A DNA stretch of 64,000 bases from Pseudomonas lini (GCF_001042905.1 NZ_JYLB01000006.1:248001-312000), one strand, 5' to 3'. Positions 16,836 through 26,618 are shown, counted from the stretch's first letter. Translations and numbers: made by a program. Notes: generated from the sequence alone by a model not told the origin.

Positions 16836-19115
16836 ATGCTCAATACGCTGCGCAAGATCGTCCAGGAAGTTAACTCCGCCAAGGATCTCAAGGCGGCGTT
16901 GGGGATTATTGTGTTGCGCGTCAAAGAGGCCATGGGCAGCCAGGTCTGCTCGGTCTACCTGCTTGACCCAGAGACCAACCGCTTCGTGCTGATGGCCACC
17001 GAGGGCTTGAACAAGCGCTCGATCGGCAAAGTCAGCATGGCACCCAACGAAGGTCTGGTCGGCCTGGTCGGCACGCGTGAAGAACCCCTGAACCTCGAAA
17101 ACGCCGCGGATCACCCGCGCTACCGTTACTTCGCCGAGACCGGTGAAGAGCGCTACGCCTCATTCCTCGGGGCGCCGATCATTCACCACCGTCGCGTTGT
17201 CGGCGTGTTGGTCATTCAGCAAAAAGAACGCCGCCAGTTCGATGAAGGTGAAGAAGCCTTCCTCGTGACCATGAGCGCGCAACTCGCCGGCGTTATCGCC
17301 CACGCCGAGGCCACCGGTTCGATCCGTGGCCTGGGCCGTCAGGGCAAAGGTATCCAGGAAGCAAAGTTCGTCGGTGTACCGGGTTCGCCGGGCGCGGCGG
17401 TCGGAACCGCGGTCGTCATGCTGCCGCCGGCCGATCTGGACGTGGTGCCGGACAAGACCATCACCGACATCAACGCGGAACTTGGCCTGTTCAAGACCGC
17501 CATCGAGGGCGTGCGCGCCGACATGCGTGCCTTGTCCGCCAAGCTGGCCACCCAGCTGCGGCCTGAAGAACGGGCGCTGTTCGACGTTTACCTGATGATG
17601 CTCGACGATGCCTCGCTCGGCAGCGAAATCACCACGGTGATCAAGACCGGTCAGTGGGCTCAGGGCGCGTTGCGTCAAGTGGTCACCGAACACGTCAACC
17701 GTTTCGAATTGATGGACGACGCCTACCTGCGTGAGCGCGCCTCGGACGTCAAAGACCTCGGTCGACGCTTGCTGGCTTATCTGCAGGAAGAGCGGCAGCA
17801 GACCCTGGTCTACCCCGACAACACCATTCTGGTCAGCGAAGAACTGACGCCGGCGATGCTCGGCGAGGTGCCGGAAGGCAAGCTGGTCGGTCTGGTGTCG
17901 GTACTCGGTTCCGGCAACTCCCACGTGGCGATCCTGGCACGTGCCATGGGTATTCCGACGGTGATGGGCCTGGTCGATTTGCCGTACTCCAAGGTCGACG
18001 GCATCCAGATGATCGTCGACGGCTACCACGGCGAGGTCTATACCAACCCAAGTGACGTGCTGCGCAAGCAGTTCGCCGAGGTGGTCGAGGAAGAGAAACA
18101 GCTGGCCCTCGGTCTGGATGCATTGCGGGACCTGCCGTGCATAACGGTCGACGGCCACCGCATGCCGCTGTGGGTCAACACTGGCCTGCTGGCGGACGTG
18201 GCACGGGCGCAGAAGCGCGGTGCCGAGGGCGTGGGTCTGTACCGCACTGAAGTGCCGTTCATGATCAACCAGCGCTTCCCAAGCGAAAAAGAGCAGCTGG
18301 CGATCTATCGCGAGCAGCTCGCCGCGTTCCATCCGCAACCGGTGACCATGCGCAGCCTGGACATCGGCGGCGACAAGGCGCTGTCGTACTTCCCGATCAA
18401 GGAAGACAACCCGTTCCTTGGCTGGCGCGGCATTCGCGTGACGCTCGACCACCCGGAAATCTTCCTGGTGCAGACCCGCGCCATGCTCAAGGCCAGCGAA
18501 GGCCTGAACAACCTGCGCATTTTGCTGCCGATGATTTCCGGCACCCATGAACTGGAAGAAGCCCTGCACCTGATCCACCGTGCCTGGGGCGAAGTCCGCG
18601 ACGAAGGCTGCGACGTGCCTATGCCGCCGATTGGCGTGATGATCGAGATTCCGGCGGCGGTGTATCAGACCAAGGAACTGGCCCGGCAAGTGGACTTCCT
18701 GTCGGTCGGTTCCAACGACCTGACCCAGTATCTGCTGGCCGTGGACCGCAACAACCCGCGGGTGGCCGATCTCTACGACTACCTGCACCCAGCGGTGCTG
18801 CAAGCCCTTCAGAGCGTGGTGCGTGACGCTCATGCCGAAGGCAAGCCTGTGAGTATCTGCGGCGAAATGGCCGGTGACCCGGCGGCGGCGGTGTTGTTGA
18901 TGGCGATGGGTTTCGACAGCCTGTCGATGAACGCCACCAACTTGCCGAAAGTGAAGTGGATGCTGCGTCAGATTAACCTGAGCAAGGCCAAGGAATTGCT
19001 GGCGGAACTGATGACCATCGACAACCCGCAAGTTATCCACAGCTCGCTGCAGTTGGCGCTGAAGAACCTTGGGTTGGCGCGGATGATTAATCCGGCTTCG
19101 GTCAAGACCCTCTGA
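16836..19115 (+). CDS. ptsP: PEP-protein phosphotransferase, nitrogen PTS EI-Ntr
   Basis: 759-residue first enzyme of the nitrogen phosphotransferase system, passing phosphate from PEP to NPr. An N-terminal GAF domain (about 1-165, sensor of glutamine in the family) is followed by the EI part: the phosphorylated His is H363 in GSGNSHVAILARAMGIPTVMG, the PEP-binding segments are MRSLDIGGDKAL and VGSNDLTQYLLAVDRNN, and the C-terminal SICGEMAGD holds the catalytic Cys. Full length. Co-transcribed with rppH. In Pseudomonas this branch affects nitrogen and polyhydroxyalkanoate metabolism and virulence traits. Confidence 0.97.
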   Translation: MLNTLRKIVQEVNSAKDLKAALGIIVLRVKEAMGSQVCSVYLLDPETNRFVLMATEGLNKRSIGKVSMAPNEGLVGLVGTREEPLNLENAADHPRYRYFAETGEERYASFLGAPIIHHRRVVGVLVIQQKERRQFDEGEEAFLVTMSAQLAGVIAHAEATGSIRGLGRQGKGIQEAKFVGVPGSPGAAVGTAVVMLPPADLDVVPDKTITDINAELGLFKTAIEGVRADMRALSAKLATQLRPEERALFDVYLMMLDDASLGSEITTVIKTGQWAQGALRQVVTEHVNRFELMDDAYLRERASDVKDLGRRLLAYLQEERQQTLVYPDNTILVSEELTPAMLGEVPEGKLVGLVSVLGSGNSHVAILARAMGIPTVMGLVDLPYSKVDGIQMIVDGYHGEVYTNPSDVLRKQFAEVVEEEKQLALGLDALRDLPCITVDGHRMPLWVNTGLLADVARAQKRGAEGVGLYRTEVPFMINQRFPSEKEQLAIYREQLAAFHPQPVTMRSLDIGGDKALSYFPIKEDNPFLGWRGIRVTLDHPEIFLVQTRAMLKASEGLNNLRILLPMISGTHELEEALHLIHRAWGEVRDEGCDVPMPPIGVMIEIPAAVYQTKELARQVDFLSVGSNDLTQYLLAVDRNNPRVADLYDYLHPAVLQALQSVVRDAHAEGKPVSICGEMAGDPAAAVLLMAMGFDSLSMNATNLPKVKWMLRQINLSKAKELLAELMTIDNPQVIHSSLQLALKNLGLARMINPASVKTL

Positions 19116-19128
19116 CTGAGTGGACTCG

Positions 19129-19204
19129 AAAAGATCGCAGCCTTCGGCAGCTCCTACAGGTGTACGCAAAACCCTGTAGGAGCTGCCGAAGGCTGCGATC
19201 TTTT
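19129..19204. repeat. REPIN (AAAAGATCGCAG type)
   Basis: Same repeat type as at 15453, with arms AAAAGATCGCAGCCTTCGGC and complement. Its last bases overlap the stop codon (19203-19205) of the minus-strand NRDE gene. Confidence 0.9.
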
Positions 19205-19949
19205 AGATTTTGATCTCCACTTCTCCAAGATGCCCCCCATACGGCCCGAAACTCCTTTCGACCATATGCCGCCCCCCATCCGCCTGAACGATCAACGCCG
19301 TGCTCGCCCGTGTCCCGTAAGTCGGGCTCTTGATAAACACGCTCGACAACAACGTCTCGGTAGCCTGCCCCACGCCAGTGTCCGGCAATTCGGCAAGCGG
19401 CGCCGTCTGCGGGTCGCTGAGCAAGGCCAATAGTGCCTGCGGCTGCGGATCGCCCAACACTTCGCTCAATGCTGCCTTGGCCTTGAGCACTTTCGGCCAC
19501 GGCGTATCCAGCCCCGCGTTCGATAGGCCATAAACCCCAGGTTTGAGCATGACTGCCTCTGTCTCACGGGCATTGAAGTGCCATAGCTCATTGGCATTGC
19601 CGATCAGCAGGTTAAACCCGGCATATTCCAGCGTACGTGCAACAACGTCGCTTAAGTAGTCGTCAATCGACATGTCCCCGCTGAGAAACTGCGCCACCAG
19701 TTCGCCTCGCGACTTGCGCGCTGGTGGTTGAAGGGGATCACGGATGTTGGTCAGCGCGGCGAAGCGCCCGTTGGCGCCGACACCGAGCCACGTACCGCCA
19801 GCCTCAAGGTGACGACCGGCATACACGTGCGGAGCTTGCGGCCATTGCGCCAGGGGCAGGCTGGGCCGGGCGTAGAATTCGTCGCGGTTCGCCGCCACGA
19901 TCAGCGGCTGGGCATGACCCGGCCGCCAAGCACAAACAATCAGGCACAT
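19203..19949 (-). CDS. NRDE family protein (TANGO2-like)
   Basis: 248-residue member of the NRDE/TANGO2 family, named for the N-terminal motif seen here as VAANRDEF at residues 18-25. The start MCLIVCAWRPGH with Cys2 is typical and may expose an N-terminal nucleophile, a structural inference for the family. Other conserved pieces are GGTWLGV and FAALTNIRDP. Function in bacteria is uncertain; animal TANGO2 has been linked to haem or lipid handling. The stop codon lies inside the flanking REPIN. Confidence 0.9.
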   Translation of the reverse strand: MCLIVCAWRPGHAQPLIVAANRDEFYARPSLPLAQWPQAPHVYAGRHLEAGGTWLGVGANGRFAALTNIRDPLQPPARKSRGELVAQFLSGDMSIDDYLSDVVARTLEYAGFNLLIGNANELWHFNARETEAVMLKPGVYGLSNAGLDTPWPKVLKAKAALSEVLGDPQPQALLALLSDPQTAPLAELPDTGVGQATETLLSSVFIKSPTYGTRASTALIVQADGGRHMVERSFGPYGGHLGEVEIKI

Positions 19950-20083
19950 AAGGTGGTCCTTGTGTGTTTTTTGCTCACTCTACGCAGACATCGCTCATCG
20001 ATCCATCGCCATCCACAGTGGAGCCCGAGGCCATGCATCCGTTACCATGCCGCTCCTGATTCGGGATGCTTGGGGATGCGGAC

Positions 20084-20866
20084 ATGGAATTTCTGCTCTA
20101 TCTGGCGCTGGGCGCCTGTGCGGGCGTGCTGGCCGGGCTGTTTGGAGTAGGCGGCGGGATCATCATTGTCCCGGTGCTGGTGTTTAGTTTCACCTTGCAG
20201 GGATTTGATGCGTCGATCCTGACGCATCTGGCAGTCGGCACCTCGCTGGCGACGATCATCTTTACGTCGGTCAATGCGATTCGCGAGCACCATCGCCGCG
20301 GGGCCGTGCGTTGGCCGATTTTTGCCTGGATGACGCTGGGCATTCTGATCGGTGCCGGTTTCGGTGCGCTGACTGCCGAAGCGATTTCCGGGCCGAATTT
20401 GCAGAAGATCATCGGTGTATTTGCGCTGATCATCGCCGTTCAACTCGCTTTGGACTTCAAGCCCAAGGCCAGCCGAACGGTCCCCGGTAAAGTCGGTCTG
20501 ACCGTGGCTGGCAGCATTATTGGCTGGGCCTCGGCGATTTTCGGGATCGGCGGCGGCTCGTTGACCGTGCCGTTCCTGACCTGGCGCAGCGTGCCGATGC
20601 AGCAGGCGGTGGCCACTTCGTCGGCCTGTGGCCTGCCTATCGCCTTGGCCAGTGCATTAAGTTTCATGATTCTGGGGTGGCACGATCCACTGCTGCCGGC
20701 CCATAGTCTCGGTTTTGTTTATTTGCCGGCGCTGCTGGGGATCGCCCTGACCAGCATGGTTTTCGCCCGCCTCGGTGCGCGGCTGGCCCACACGCTGTCG
20801 CCGCGCTTGCTGAAAAGACTGTTTGCCGCTTTGCTGTTTTGCGTCGGCTTGAGCTTCTTGCTCTGA
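20084..20866 (+). CDS. TauE/SafE family (DUF81) membrane transporter
   Basis: 260-residue polytopic inner-membrane protein with about eight helices in two halves, each starting with a Gly-rich repeat: AGLFGVGGGIIIVPVLV (residues about 19-35) and ASAIFGIGGGSLTVPFL (about 152-168). This internal duplication is diagnostic of TauE/SafE permeases that move sulfite, sulfoacetate or related anions. Substrate unknown. The start MEFLLYLA at 20084 is favoured since the first helix then begins at the N-terminus. Confidence 0.92.
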   Translation: MEFLLYLALGACAGVLAGLFGVGGGIIIVPVLVFSFTLQGFDASILTHLAVGTSLATIIFTSVNAIREHHRRGAVRWPIFAWMTLGILIGAGFGALTAEAISGPNLQKIIGVFALIIAVQLALDFKPKASRTVPGKVGLTVAGSIIGWASAIFGIGGGSLTVPFLTWRSVPMQQAVATSSACGLPIALASALSFMILGWHDPLLPAHSLGFVYLPALLGIALTSMVFARLGARLAHTLSPRLLKRLFAALLFCVGLSFLL

Positions 20867-20949
20867 CGCGCAGCGCAATCCTGGCTTAATCCTGGCGTGA
20901 CAGCGTCATCCGGGAATTTTGAAGGTTTCAACTCTAACGAGGAGTCGCA

Positions 20950-21756
20950 ATGCTGCCTTACCCGCAGATCGACCCGGTGGCCCTGGCCATCGGCCCGCTG
21001 AAAATCCACTGGTACGGCCTGATGTACCTGATCGGCATCGGCGGCGCGTGGCTGCTGGCGTCCCGTCGGCTGAACCGCTTCGACCCGACCTGGAGCAAAG
21101 AGAAACTCTCCGACATGGTGTTTTGGATGTCGATGGGCGTCATTGTCGGCGGCCGTTTAGGTTATGTGCTGTTCTACGACCTGAGCGCCTACATCGCCAA
21201 CCCGCTGCTGATTTTCGAAGTGTGGAAGGGCGGCATGTCGTTCCACGGCGGGTTCATCGGTGTGATGTTGGCCGCGTTGTGGTTCGGTAAAAAGAACGGC
21301 AAGTCGTTCTTCCAGCTGATGGACTTCGTCGCACCGATGGTGCCGATCGGTCTGGGCGCCGGACGTATCGGCAACTTCATCAATGCTGAGTTGTGGGGCA
21401 AGGCCACCGATGTGCCGTGGGCGATGGTCTTCCCGACCGATCCGGCGCAACTGGCGCGTCACCCGTCGCAGCTGTATCAGTTCGCCCTCGAAGGCGTGGC
21501 GCTGTTCGCCATTCTCTGGTTGTTCTCGCGCAAGCCGCGGCCGACCATGGCGGTGTCCGGGATGTTCGCGCTGTTCTATGGCATCTTCCGTTTCATCGTC
21601 GAATTCGTTCGCGTGCCGGACGCGCAACTGGGTTATCTGGCCTGGAACTGGCTGACCATGGGCCAGGTGCTGTGCGTACCGATGATCGTCGGCGGGCTGT
21701 TCCTGATCTGGCTGGCTTATCGACGCGCCCCGGCGGCCCCCGCTGCTGCTGTATAA
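20950..21756 (+). CDS. lgt: Prolipoprotein diacylglyceryl transferase
   Basis: 268-residue inner-membrane enzyme that moves diacylglycerol from phosphatidylglycerol to the lipobox Cys of prolipoproteins, the first lipoprotein maturation step. Seven membrane segments; signature GAGRIGNFINAELWGK (about 136-151) and the essential His region in MSFHGGFIGV. GAGGAG precedes the ATG. thyA follows 65 bp later on the same strand, the conserved lgt-thyA order. Confidence 0.97.
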   Translation: MLPYPQIDPVALAIGPLKIHWYGLMYLIGIGGAWLLASRRLNRFDPTWSKEKLSDMVFWMSMGVIVGGRLGYVLFYDLSAYIANPLLIFEVWKGGMSFHGGFIGVMLAALWFGKKNGKSFFQLMDFVAPMVPIGLGAGRIGNFINAELWGKATDVPWAMVFPTDPAQLARHPSQLYQFALEGVALFAILWLFSRKPRPTMAVSGMFALFYGIFRFIVEFVRVPDAQLGYLAWNWLTMGQVLCVPMIVGGLFLIWLAYRRAPAAPAAAV

Positions 21757-21821
21757 GAAGCAGGCGCTATAAATTCGAACCCCGCGGGCTTTGGCCCCGG
21801 GTTCAAGGACACAGGTAATTC

Positions 21822-22793
21822 ATGAAGCAATATCTCGAACTGGTCGCCCACGTCATCAAGAACGGGACCAAACAGGCCAACCGCACCGGCGTGAACACCA
21901 TCAGCTTTCCGGGCGCGATGCTGCGCTTCGATCTGCAGGAGGGTTTCCCGGCGATCACCACCCGCAAGATGGCCTTCAAATCCGCCATCGGCGAGATGTG
22001 CGGTTTTCTGCGTGGGGTGAACAACGCCGCCGAATTCCGTGCGCTGGGCTGCAAGGTCTGGGACCAGAACGCCAACGAAAATGCGCAGTGGCTGGCCAAC
22101 CCGTTCCGTCAGGGTGAAGACGACCTCGGTGAGATCTACGGCGTGCAATGGCGCAAATGGCCGGCGTACAAGCAGATTCCGGTCAGCAACCAGGCCGCCA
22201 TCGAGCAGACGTTGAGCCAGGGTTATCGTCAGATTGCCGAAGGCGAAGAAGACGGTCAGGCCTACGTGGTGCTGTACAAGGCGATCGACCAGATCCGCCA
22301 GTGCGTCGACACCATTATCAAGGACCCGGGCAGCCGCCGCATCCTGTTCCACGGCTGGAACGTCGCGCAACTTGATGAAATGGCTTTGCCACCGTGCCAC
22401 TTGCTGTACCAGTTCCACCCGAACGTCGAGACCAAAGAGATTTCTTTGACCCTCTACATCCGTTCGAACGATCTGGGCCTGGGCACGCCGTTCAACCTCA
22501 CCGAAGGCGCCGCGCTGCTGAGCCTGATCGGTCGCTTGACCGGTTACACCCCGCGCTGGTTCACCTATTTCATCGGCGACGCCCACGTCTACGAAAACCA
22601 CCTGGACATGCTCAACGAACAGCTCAAGCGCGAGCCGTTCCCGATGCCGAAACTGGTGATTTCCGACCGCGTGCCGGAGTTTGCCAAGACCGGTGTTTAT
22701 CAGCCGGAATGGCTGGAGTTGATCGAACCGAGTGATTTCTCGTTGGAAGGCTATGAACACCACGCGCCGATGACCGCGCCAATGGCGGTCTGA
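21822..22793 (+). CDS. thyA: Thymidylate synthase
   Basis: 323-residue ThyA making dTMP from dUMP with methylene-tetrahydrofolate. The nucleophile is C192 in ALPPCHLLYQFHPN; RRILFHGWN and the C-terminal MTAPMAV tail are also standard. It is about 60 residues longer than the 264-residue E. coli enzyme, with the extra sequence in the region about 88-145, a known length class for ThyA. Works with FolA, whose gene lies 13 kb downstream. Confidence 0.97.
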   Translation: MKQYLELVAHVIKNGTKQANRTGVNTISFPGAMLRFDLQEGFPAITTRKMAFKSAIGEMCGFLRGVNNAAEFRALGCKVWDQNANENAQWLANPFRQGEDDLGEIYGVQWRKWPAYKQIPVSNQAAIEQTLSQGYRQIAEGEEDGQAYVVLYKAIDQIRQCVDTIIKDPGSRRILFHGWNVAQLDEMALPPCHLLYQFHPNVETKEISLTLYIRSNDLGLGTPFNLTEGAALLSLIGRLTGYTPRWFTYFIGDAHVYENHLDMLNEQLKREPFPMPKLVISDRVPEFAKTGVYQPEWLELIEPSDFSLEGYEHHAPMTAPMAV

Positions 22794-22808
22794 CGATCAA
22801 CTACTGAA

Positions 22809-22901
22809 CCTGTGGGAGCGGGCTTGCCCGCGATGACGGCGCCACATCCAACATTGATGTGACTGACAAACCGCTATCGCGGGCAAGCCCGCTCCCACAG
22901 G
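22809..22901. repeat. REPIN (GTGGGAGCGGGC type)
   Basis: Inverted REP pair from CCTGTGGGAGCGGGC to GCCCGCTCCCACAGG between convergent thyA and cadR. Confidence 0.92.
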
Positions 22902-22915
22902 TTTTTGTGGTGTTC

Positions 22916-23365
22916 TTAGTGGCCGTGACTTCTGCCGACATGGGAATGCTCAACCTCCGTCGCCACAACCCCGCCGCTCACTTCCAACCGCTGCAAAATC
23001 CCGCACTGATCGATATCCGGCCCTTCGCTGCAGCGTTGGCGCAGGTCGAGCAGTTGTGTCTGCAAGGCCAGCAAACCGTCGATTCGTGCCTTCACATGGT
23101 GGATGTGTTCGTCGATCAACGCGTTGACGTTTTCGCATTGATCTTGCGGGCTGTCGCGCAGGGCCAGCAGGCTGCGGATTTCCTCGAGGGTCATGTCCAG
23201 GGTGCGGCAGTTGCGGATGAAAGTCAGGCGCTCGGCGTGGGCCTGGGTGTAGACGCGGTAATTGCCGTCGCTGCGGGCCGGCTCCGGCAGCAGGTTTTCG
23301 CGCTCGTAGTAGCGGATGGTTTCCACGGCGCAGTCGGTGAGTTTCGCCAGTTCTCCGATTTTCAT
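22916..23365 (-). CDS. cadR: Cd(II)/Pb(II)-responsive MerR-family regulator
   Basis: 149-residue MerR-type activator. The N-terminal winged helix reads MKIGELAKLTDCAVETIRYY; the effector domain has the Cys residues expected for a soft-metal site (Cys in DQCENVN, then RQRCSEGPDIDQCG) and a His-rich tail ending HSHVGRSHGH, as in P. putida CadR. ATG 23365 is used; an upstream in-frame start would extend into the operator. It is divergent from cadA and should control it from the shared dyad at 23392-23412. Confidence 0.94.
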   Translation of the reverse strand: MKIGELAKLTDCAVETIRYYERENLLPEPARSDGNYRVYTQAHAERLTFIRNCRTLDMTLEEIRSLLALRDSPQDQCENVNALIDEHIHHVKARIDGLLALQTQLLDLRQRCSEGPDIDQCGILQRLEVSGGVVATEVEHSHVGRSHGH

Positions 23366-23388
23366 CGCGACAATCTCCAAAAGGATGC

Positions 23389-23420
23389 TTGACCCTATAG
23401 TGGCTACAGGGTCTTTACTT
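23389..23420 (+). promoter_or_regulatory. CadR operator and cadA promoter with long spacer
   Basis: Near-perfect dyad ACCCTATAG / CTACAGGGT (23392-23412, 8 of 9 matching) lies just after a -35 TTGACC (23389-23394); a -10-like TTTACT or TTACTT begins 19-20 bp later. An over-long spacer with the dyad inside it is the hallmark of MerR-family activated promoters. Confidence 0.85.
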
Positions 23421-23449
23421 GGCAACAGGCACCTTCATGGACGCGACCA

Positions 23450-25717
23450 ATGAGCGATTCTCTTCACACCCACAAACCCAAGGCCGGGCACGATCACAGT
23501 CACAAGCTGCAGCCTGTGCAGCAGCACAACCATGGTGGCCACGGGGATTCCTGCTGTTCCTCCAAAGCGGCGGCACCTTCGCGGATTGTGTTGAGCGAGA
23601 CGCCGACCGCCAGTGCGCGGCTGAGCAGTTTCCGCATCGAGGCGATGGACTGCCCGACCGAGCAGACGCTGATCCAGAACAAACTCGGCAAGCTTTCGGG
23701 TGTGCAGCAACTGGAATTCAACCTGATCAACCGGGTGTTGGGCGTGACCCATGACCTGCCAAGTACCGCGCCGATCATCGACGCGATCAAGTCCCTCGGC
23801 ATGCACGCCGAGCCGATGGAGCAGGGCGCTGAAGCGCCGGCGTCGAGCCCTAAACCTGCGAAAAAGCCCTGGTGGCCGCTTGCCCTGTCCGGCGTCGGGG
23901 CGCTGGCCGCCGAGCTTATCCACTTCACCAATGCGGCGCCAAACTGGGTGGTGGCAGTTATCGCGCTGATCTCGATCCTCAGCGGTGGCCTCAGCACTTA
24001 CAAAAAGGGCTGGATCGCCCTGAAAAACCTCAACCTGAACATCAACGCGCTGATGAGCATCGCAGTGACCGGTGCGATCCTGATCGGCCAATGGCCGGAA
24101 GCGGCGATGGTGATGTTCCTGTTCACCGTGGCCGAGTTGATCGAAGCCAGGTCTCTGGACCGGGCGCGCAACGCCATCGGCGGGCTGATGCAGATGGCCC
24201 CCGAGCAGGCCACGGTGCAGCAGGCCGACGGCAGTTGGGTCGCCCAACCGGTTAAAGACATCGAACTGGGTGCGCGGGTGCGGGTGCGTCCCGGCGAACG
24301 GATCGGTCTGGACGGTGAAGTGCTGTCCGGCAACTCGACCATCGATCAGGCGCCGATCACCGGTGAAAGCCTCCCGGTGGAGAAAACCATCGGCGACAAG
24401 GTGTTCGCCGGCACCATCAACCAGTCCGGTTCGCTGGAATATACCGTGACTGCCGCAGCGAACAATTCGACCCTGGCGCGGATTATCCACGCCGTGGAAC
24501 AGGCTCAGGGTGCACGCGCTCCGACCCAGCGTTTCGTCGACGCCTTCTCGAAAATCTACACCCCGGCGGTGTTCATCCTGGCCCTGGCCGTGGCGGTGAT
24601 CCCGCCGCTGTTCATGGACGCGCTGTGGTTCGACTGGATCTACCGGGCGTTGGTGTTGCTGGTGGTCGCCTGCCCATGTGCATTGGTGATTTCCACTCCG
24701 GTGACCATCGTCAGTGGCCTCGCGGCAGCGGCGCGCAAAGGGATTCTGATCAAGGGCGGCGTTTATCTTGAGCACGGCCACAAACTCGATTACCTGGCCC
24801 TCGACAAGACCGGCACCCTCACTCACGGCAAACCGGTGCAGACCGACTATTTGTCCCTCGACCCAATCGCAGATGAAATAGCCCCGGCCATTGCGGCGGC
24901 ACTGGCCGGTCGTTCGGATCACCCGGTGTCACTGGCCATCGCCAATGCGGCTGTTGATAAACAACTCAAGCCGCTGATTGTGGATAACTTCGAAGCCCTG
25001 GCCGGTCGTGGCGTGCGCGGCGAGATCAACGGTGAGCTCTACCACTTGGGCAACCATCGCCTGGTGGAAGATTTGGGCCTGTGTTCGCCAGCGCTGGAAG
25101 AGAAACTGTTTGCTCTGGAGAAACAGGGCAAATCCGTGGTGCTGTTGCTCGACAAGTCGGGTCCCTTGGCGCTGTTTGCCGTCGCGGACACAGTGAAAGC
25201 GTCCAGTCGCGAAGCGATCCAGCAGCTGCATGAGTTGGGCATCAAAACCCTGATGCTGACCGGCGACAACGTTCACACCGCCCAGGCCATCGCCGCCCAT
25301 GTGGGCATCGATCAGGCGCAGGGCGATCTGTTGCCGACCGATAAGCTGCAAGCTATCGAAACGCTGTATGCCCAAGGCCATCGGGTCGGGATGGTCGGCG
25401 ACGGCATTAACGACGCTCCGGCACTGGCGCGGGCCGAGATCGGTTTCGCCATGGCAGCCGCCGGCACCGACACCGCCATTGAAACCGCTGATGTCGCTCT
25501 GATGGACGACGATCTGCGCAAAATCCCTGCTTTCATTCGCCTGTCGCGGCAGACCTCGAATATCCTCAAACAGAACATTGCTCTCGCATTGGTCATCAAA
25601 GCGATCTTTCTTGGGGTAACCTTCGCCGGGATCGCCACCATGTGGATGGCGGTGTTCGCCGACATGGGCGTGAGCCTGTTGGTGGTGTTCAACGGTTTGC
25701 GCCTGTTGCGCAAATAG
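23450..25717 (+). CDS. cadA: Cd/Zn/Pb-translocating P1B-type ATPase
   Basis: 755-residue heavy-metal efflux ATPase. A His/Cys-rich start (HTHKPKAGHDHSHK, HNHGGHGDSCCSS) is followed by one HMA domain with MDCPTEQ (Cys near residue 66), then a membrane domain with the CPC motif at 408-410, the phosphorylation site D452 in DKTGTLTHG, the SDHPVSLA His and GDGINDAPAL. These features mark the P1B-2 class for Zn, Cd and Pb. Expression should be switched on by CadR. The LysR-type gene begins 16 bp after the stop, so read-through is possible. Confidence 0.95.
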   Translation: MSDSLHTHKPKAGHDHSHKLQPVQQHNHGGHGDSCCSSKAAAPSRIVLSETPTASARLSSFRIEAMDCPTEQTLIQNKLGKLSGVQQLEFNLINRVLGVTHDLPSTAPIIDAIKSLGMHAEPMEQGAEAPASSPKPAKKPWWPLALSGVGALAAELIHFTNAAPNWVVAVIALISILSGGLSTYKKGWIALKNLNLNINALMSIAVTGAILIGQWPEAAMVMFLFTVAELIEARSLDRARNAIGGLMQMAPEQATVQQADGSWVAQPVKDIELGARVRVRPGERIGLDGEVLSGNSTIDQAPITGESLPVEKTIGDKVFAGTINQSGSLEYTVTAAANNSTLARIIHAVEQAQGARAPTQRFVDAFSKIYTPAVFILALAVAVIPPLFMDALWFDWIYRALVLLVVACPCALVISTPVTIVSGLAAAARKGILIKGGVYLEHGHKLDYLALDKTGTLTHGKPVQTDYLSLDPIADEIAPAIAAALAGRSDHPVSLAIANAAVDKQLKPLIVDNFEALAGRGVRGEINGELYHLGNHRLVEDLGLCSPALEEKLFALEKQGKSVVLLLDKSGPLALFAVADTVKASSREAIQQLHELGIKTLMLTGDNVHTAQAIAAHVGIDQAQGDLLPTDKLQAIETLYAQGHRVGMVGDGINDAPALARAEIGFAMAAAGTDTAIETADVALMDDDLRKIPAFIRLSRQTSNILKQNIALALVIKAIFLGVTFAGIATMWMAVFADMGVSLLVVFNGLRLLRK

Positions 25718-25733
25718 ACGATGAGGGAAGGGC

Positions 25734-26597
25734 GTGCTGAGTGCCGAGCTGAAGGCGTTTTACATGGTTGCCCGATTGGGCAGCATTACCCTGGCAGCGA
25801 AAAAGCTCGGCCTGAGCCAACCGACGGTGACGACCCAGATTCGGCATCTGGAAAGCCAGTACTCGGTTGAGCTGTTCTATCGTGGCGGCCGCCGCCTCAG
25901 CGTCAGTGACGAAGGCGCGCGGTTGTTGCCGATGGTCAAGGCGCTGTTGCAACAGGAAGCTGACATCGAGTTTTTCCTGCGTAACAGCGGTCAGGTCCAG
26001 GGCACGTTGCGCATTGCTGCCACGGCGCCGTATTACATCCTCGACCTGGTGAAGACCTTTCGCGAGCGCTTGCCGCAGGTGGAGGTGTCGGTGGAAATCG
26101 GCAACTCCCAACAGGTATTGGAGGCGCTGGAGGATTACCGGGTCGATGTCGCTGCGTCCTCGCAGTTGCTGGACGATGCGCGGCTGATTCGCCGGGTGCT
26201 CGGCAGCGATCCACTGGTGCTGGCGGTGCACCGCAATCATCCGCTGGCGGTGCATGATCATGTACCGCTCAGTGCGCTGGCAGGCCATACCTTGTTGATG
26301 CGGGAGTCGGGCTCGACCACTCGGCGCTTGACCGAAGAATTGCTGGCCAACGCGGGGGTGAGTTTTGGACCGTTGCTGGAGATTGGCAGCCGGGAGTCGA
26401 TTCGTGAGGCGGTATTGCGCAACATCGGCATCAGCATCATTGCTCGGCAGGAAGTGCCGCACGATCCGCAATTGCGGGTGCTGACTATCGAAAATGCGCC
26501 GCAGATTCCCGAGTACCTGTACTGCCTCAAGGAGCGAAAAGGTGCGCGGCTGCCGGCGGCGTTTCTGGGGTTGGCGCAGGAAATGGCCCCAGCCTGA
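25734..26597 (+). CDS. LysR-type regulator of the phosphonate cluster
   Basis: 287-residue LysR-family regulator: N-terminal HTH (FYMVARLGSITLAAKKLGLS, about 9-28) and a periplasmic-binding-fold effector domain. It resembles the aminoethylphosphonate-catabolism-associated LysR group (TIGR03339 by recall), fitting the downstream genes. The start is GTG at 25734 with GAGGGA 6 nt upstream. It is only 16 bp from cadA and about 225 bp from phnT, with a REPIN between. It likely activates the transporter and catabolic genes in response to a phosphonate; ligand not known. Confidence 0.87.
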   Translation: MLSAELKAFYMVARLGSITLAAKKLGLSQPTVTTQIRHLESQYSVELFYRGGRRLSVSDEGARLLPMVKALLQQEADIEFFLRNSGQVQGTLRIAATAPYYILDLVKTFRERLPQVEVSVEIGNSQQVLEALEDYRVDVAASSQLLDDARLIRRVLGSDPLVLAVHRNHPLAVHDHVPLSALAGHTLLMRESGSTTRRLTEELLANAGVSFGPLLEIGSRESIREAVLRNIGISIIARQEVPHDPQLRVLTIENAPQIPEYLYCLKERKGARLPAAFLGLAQEMAPA

Positions 26598-26618
26598 GAC
26601 TTGTGGCGATGCTTATGG

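Noticed and set aside
17160..19169. 669-codon open frame on the - strand
   Set aside because: Antisense to ptsP, low-complexity His/Gln/Arg-rich product typical of high-GC shadow frames.
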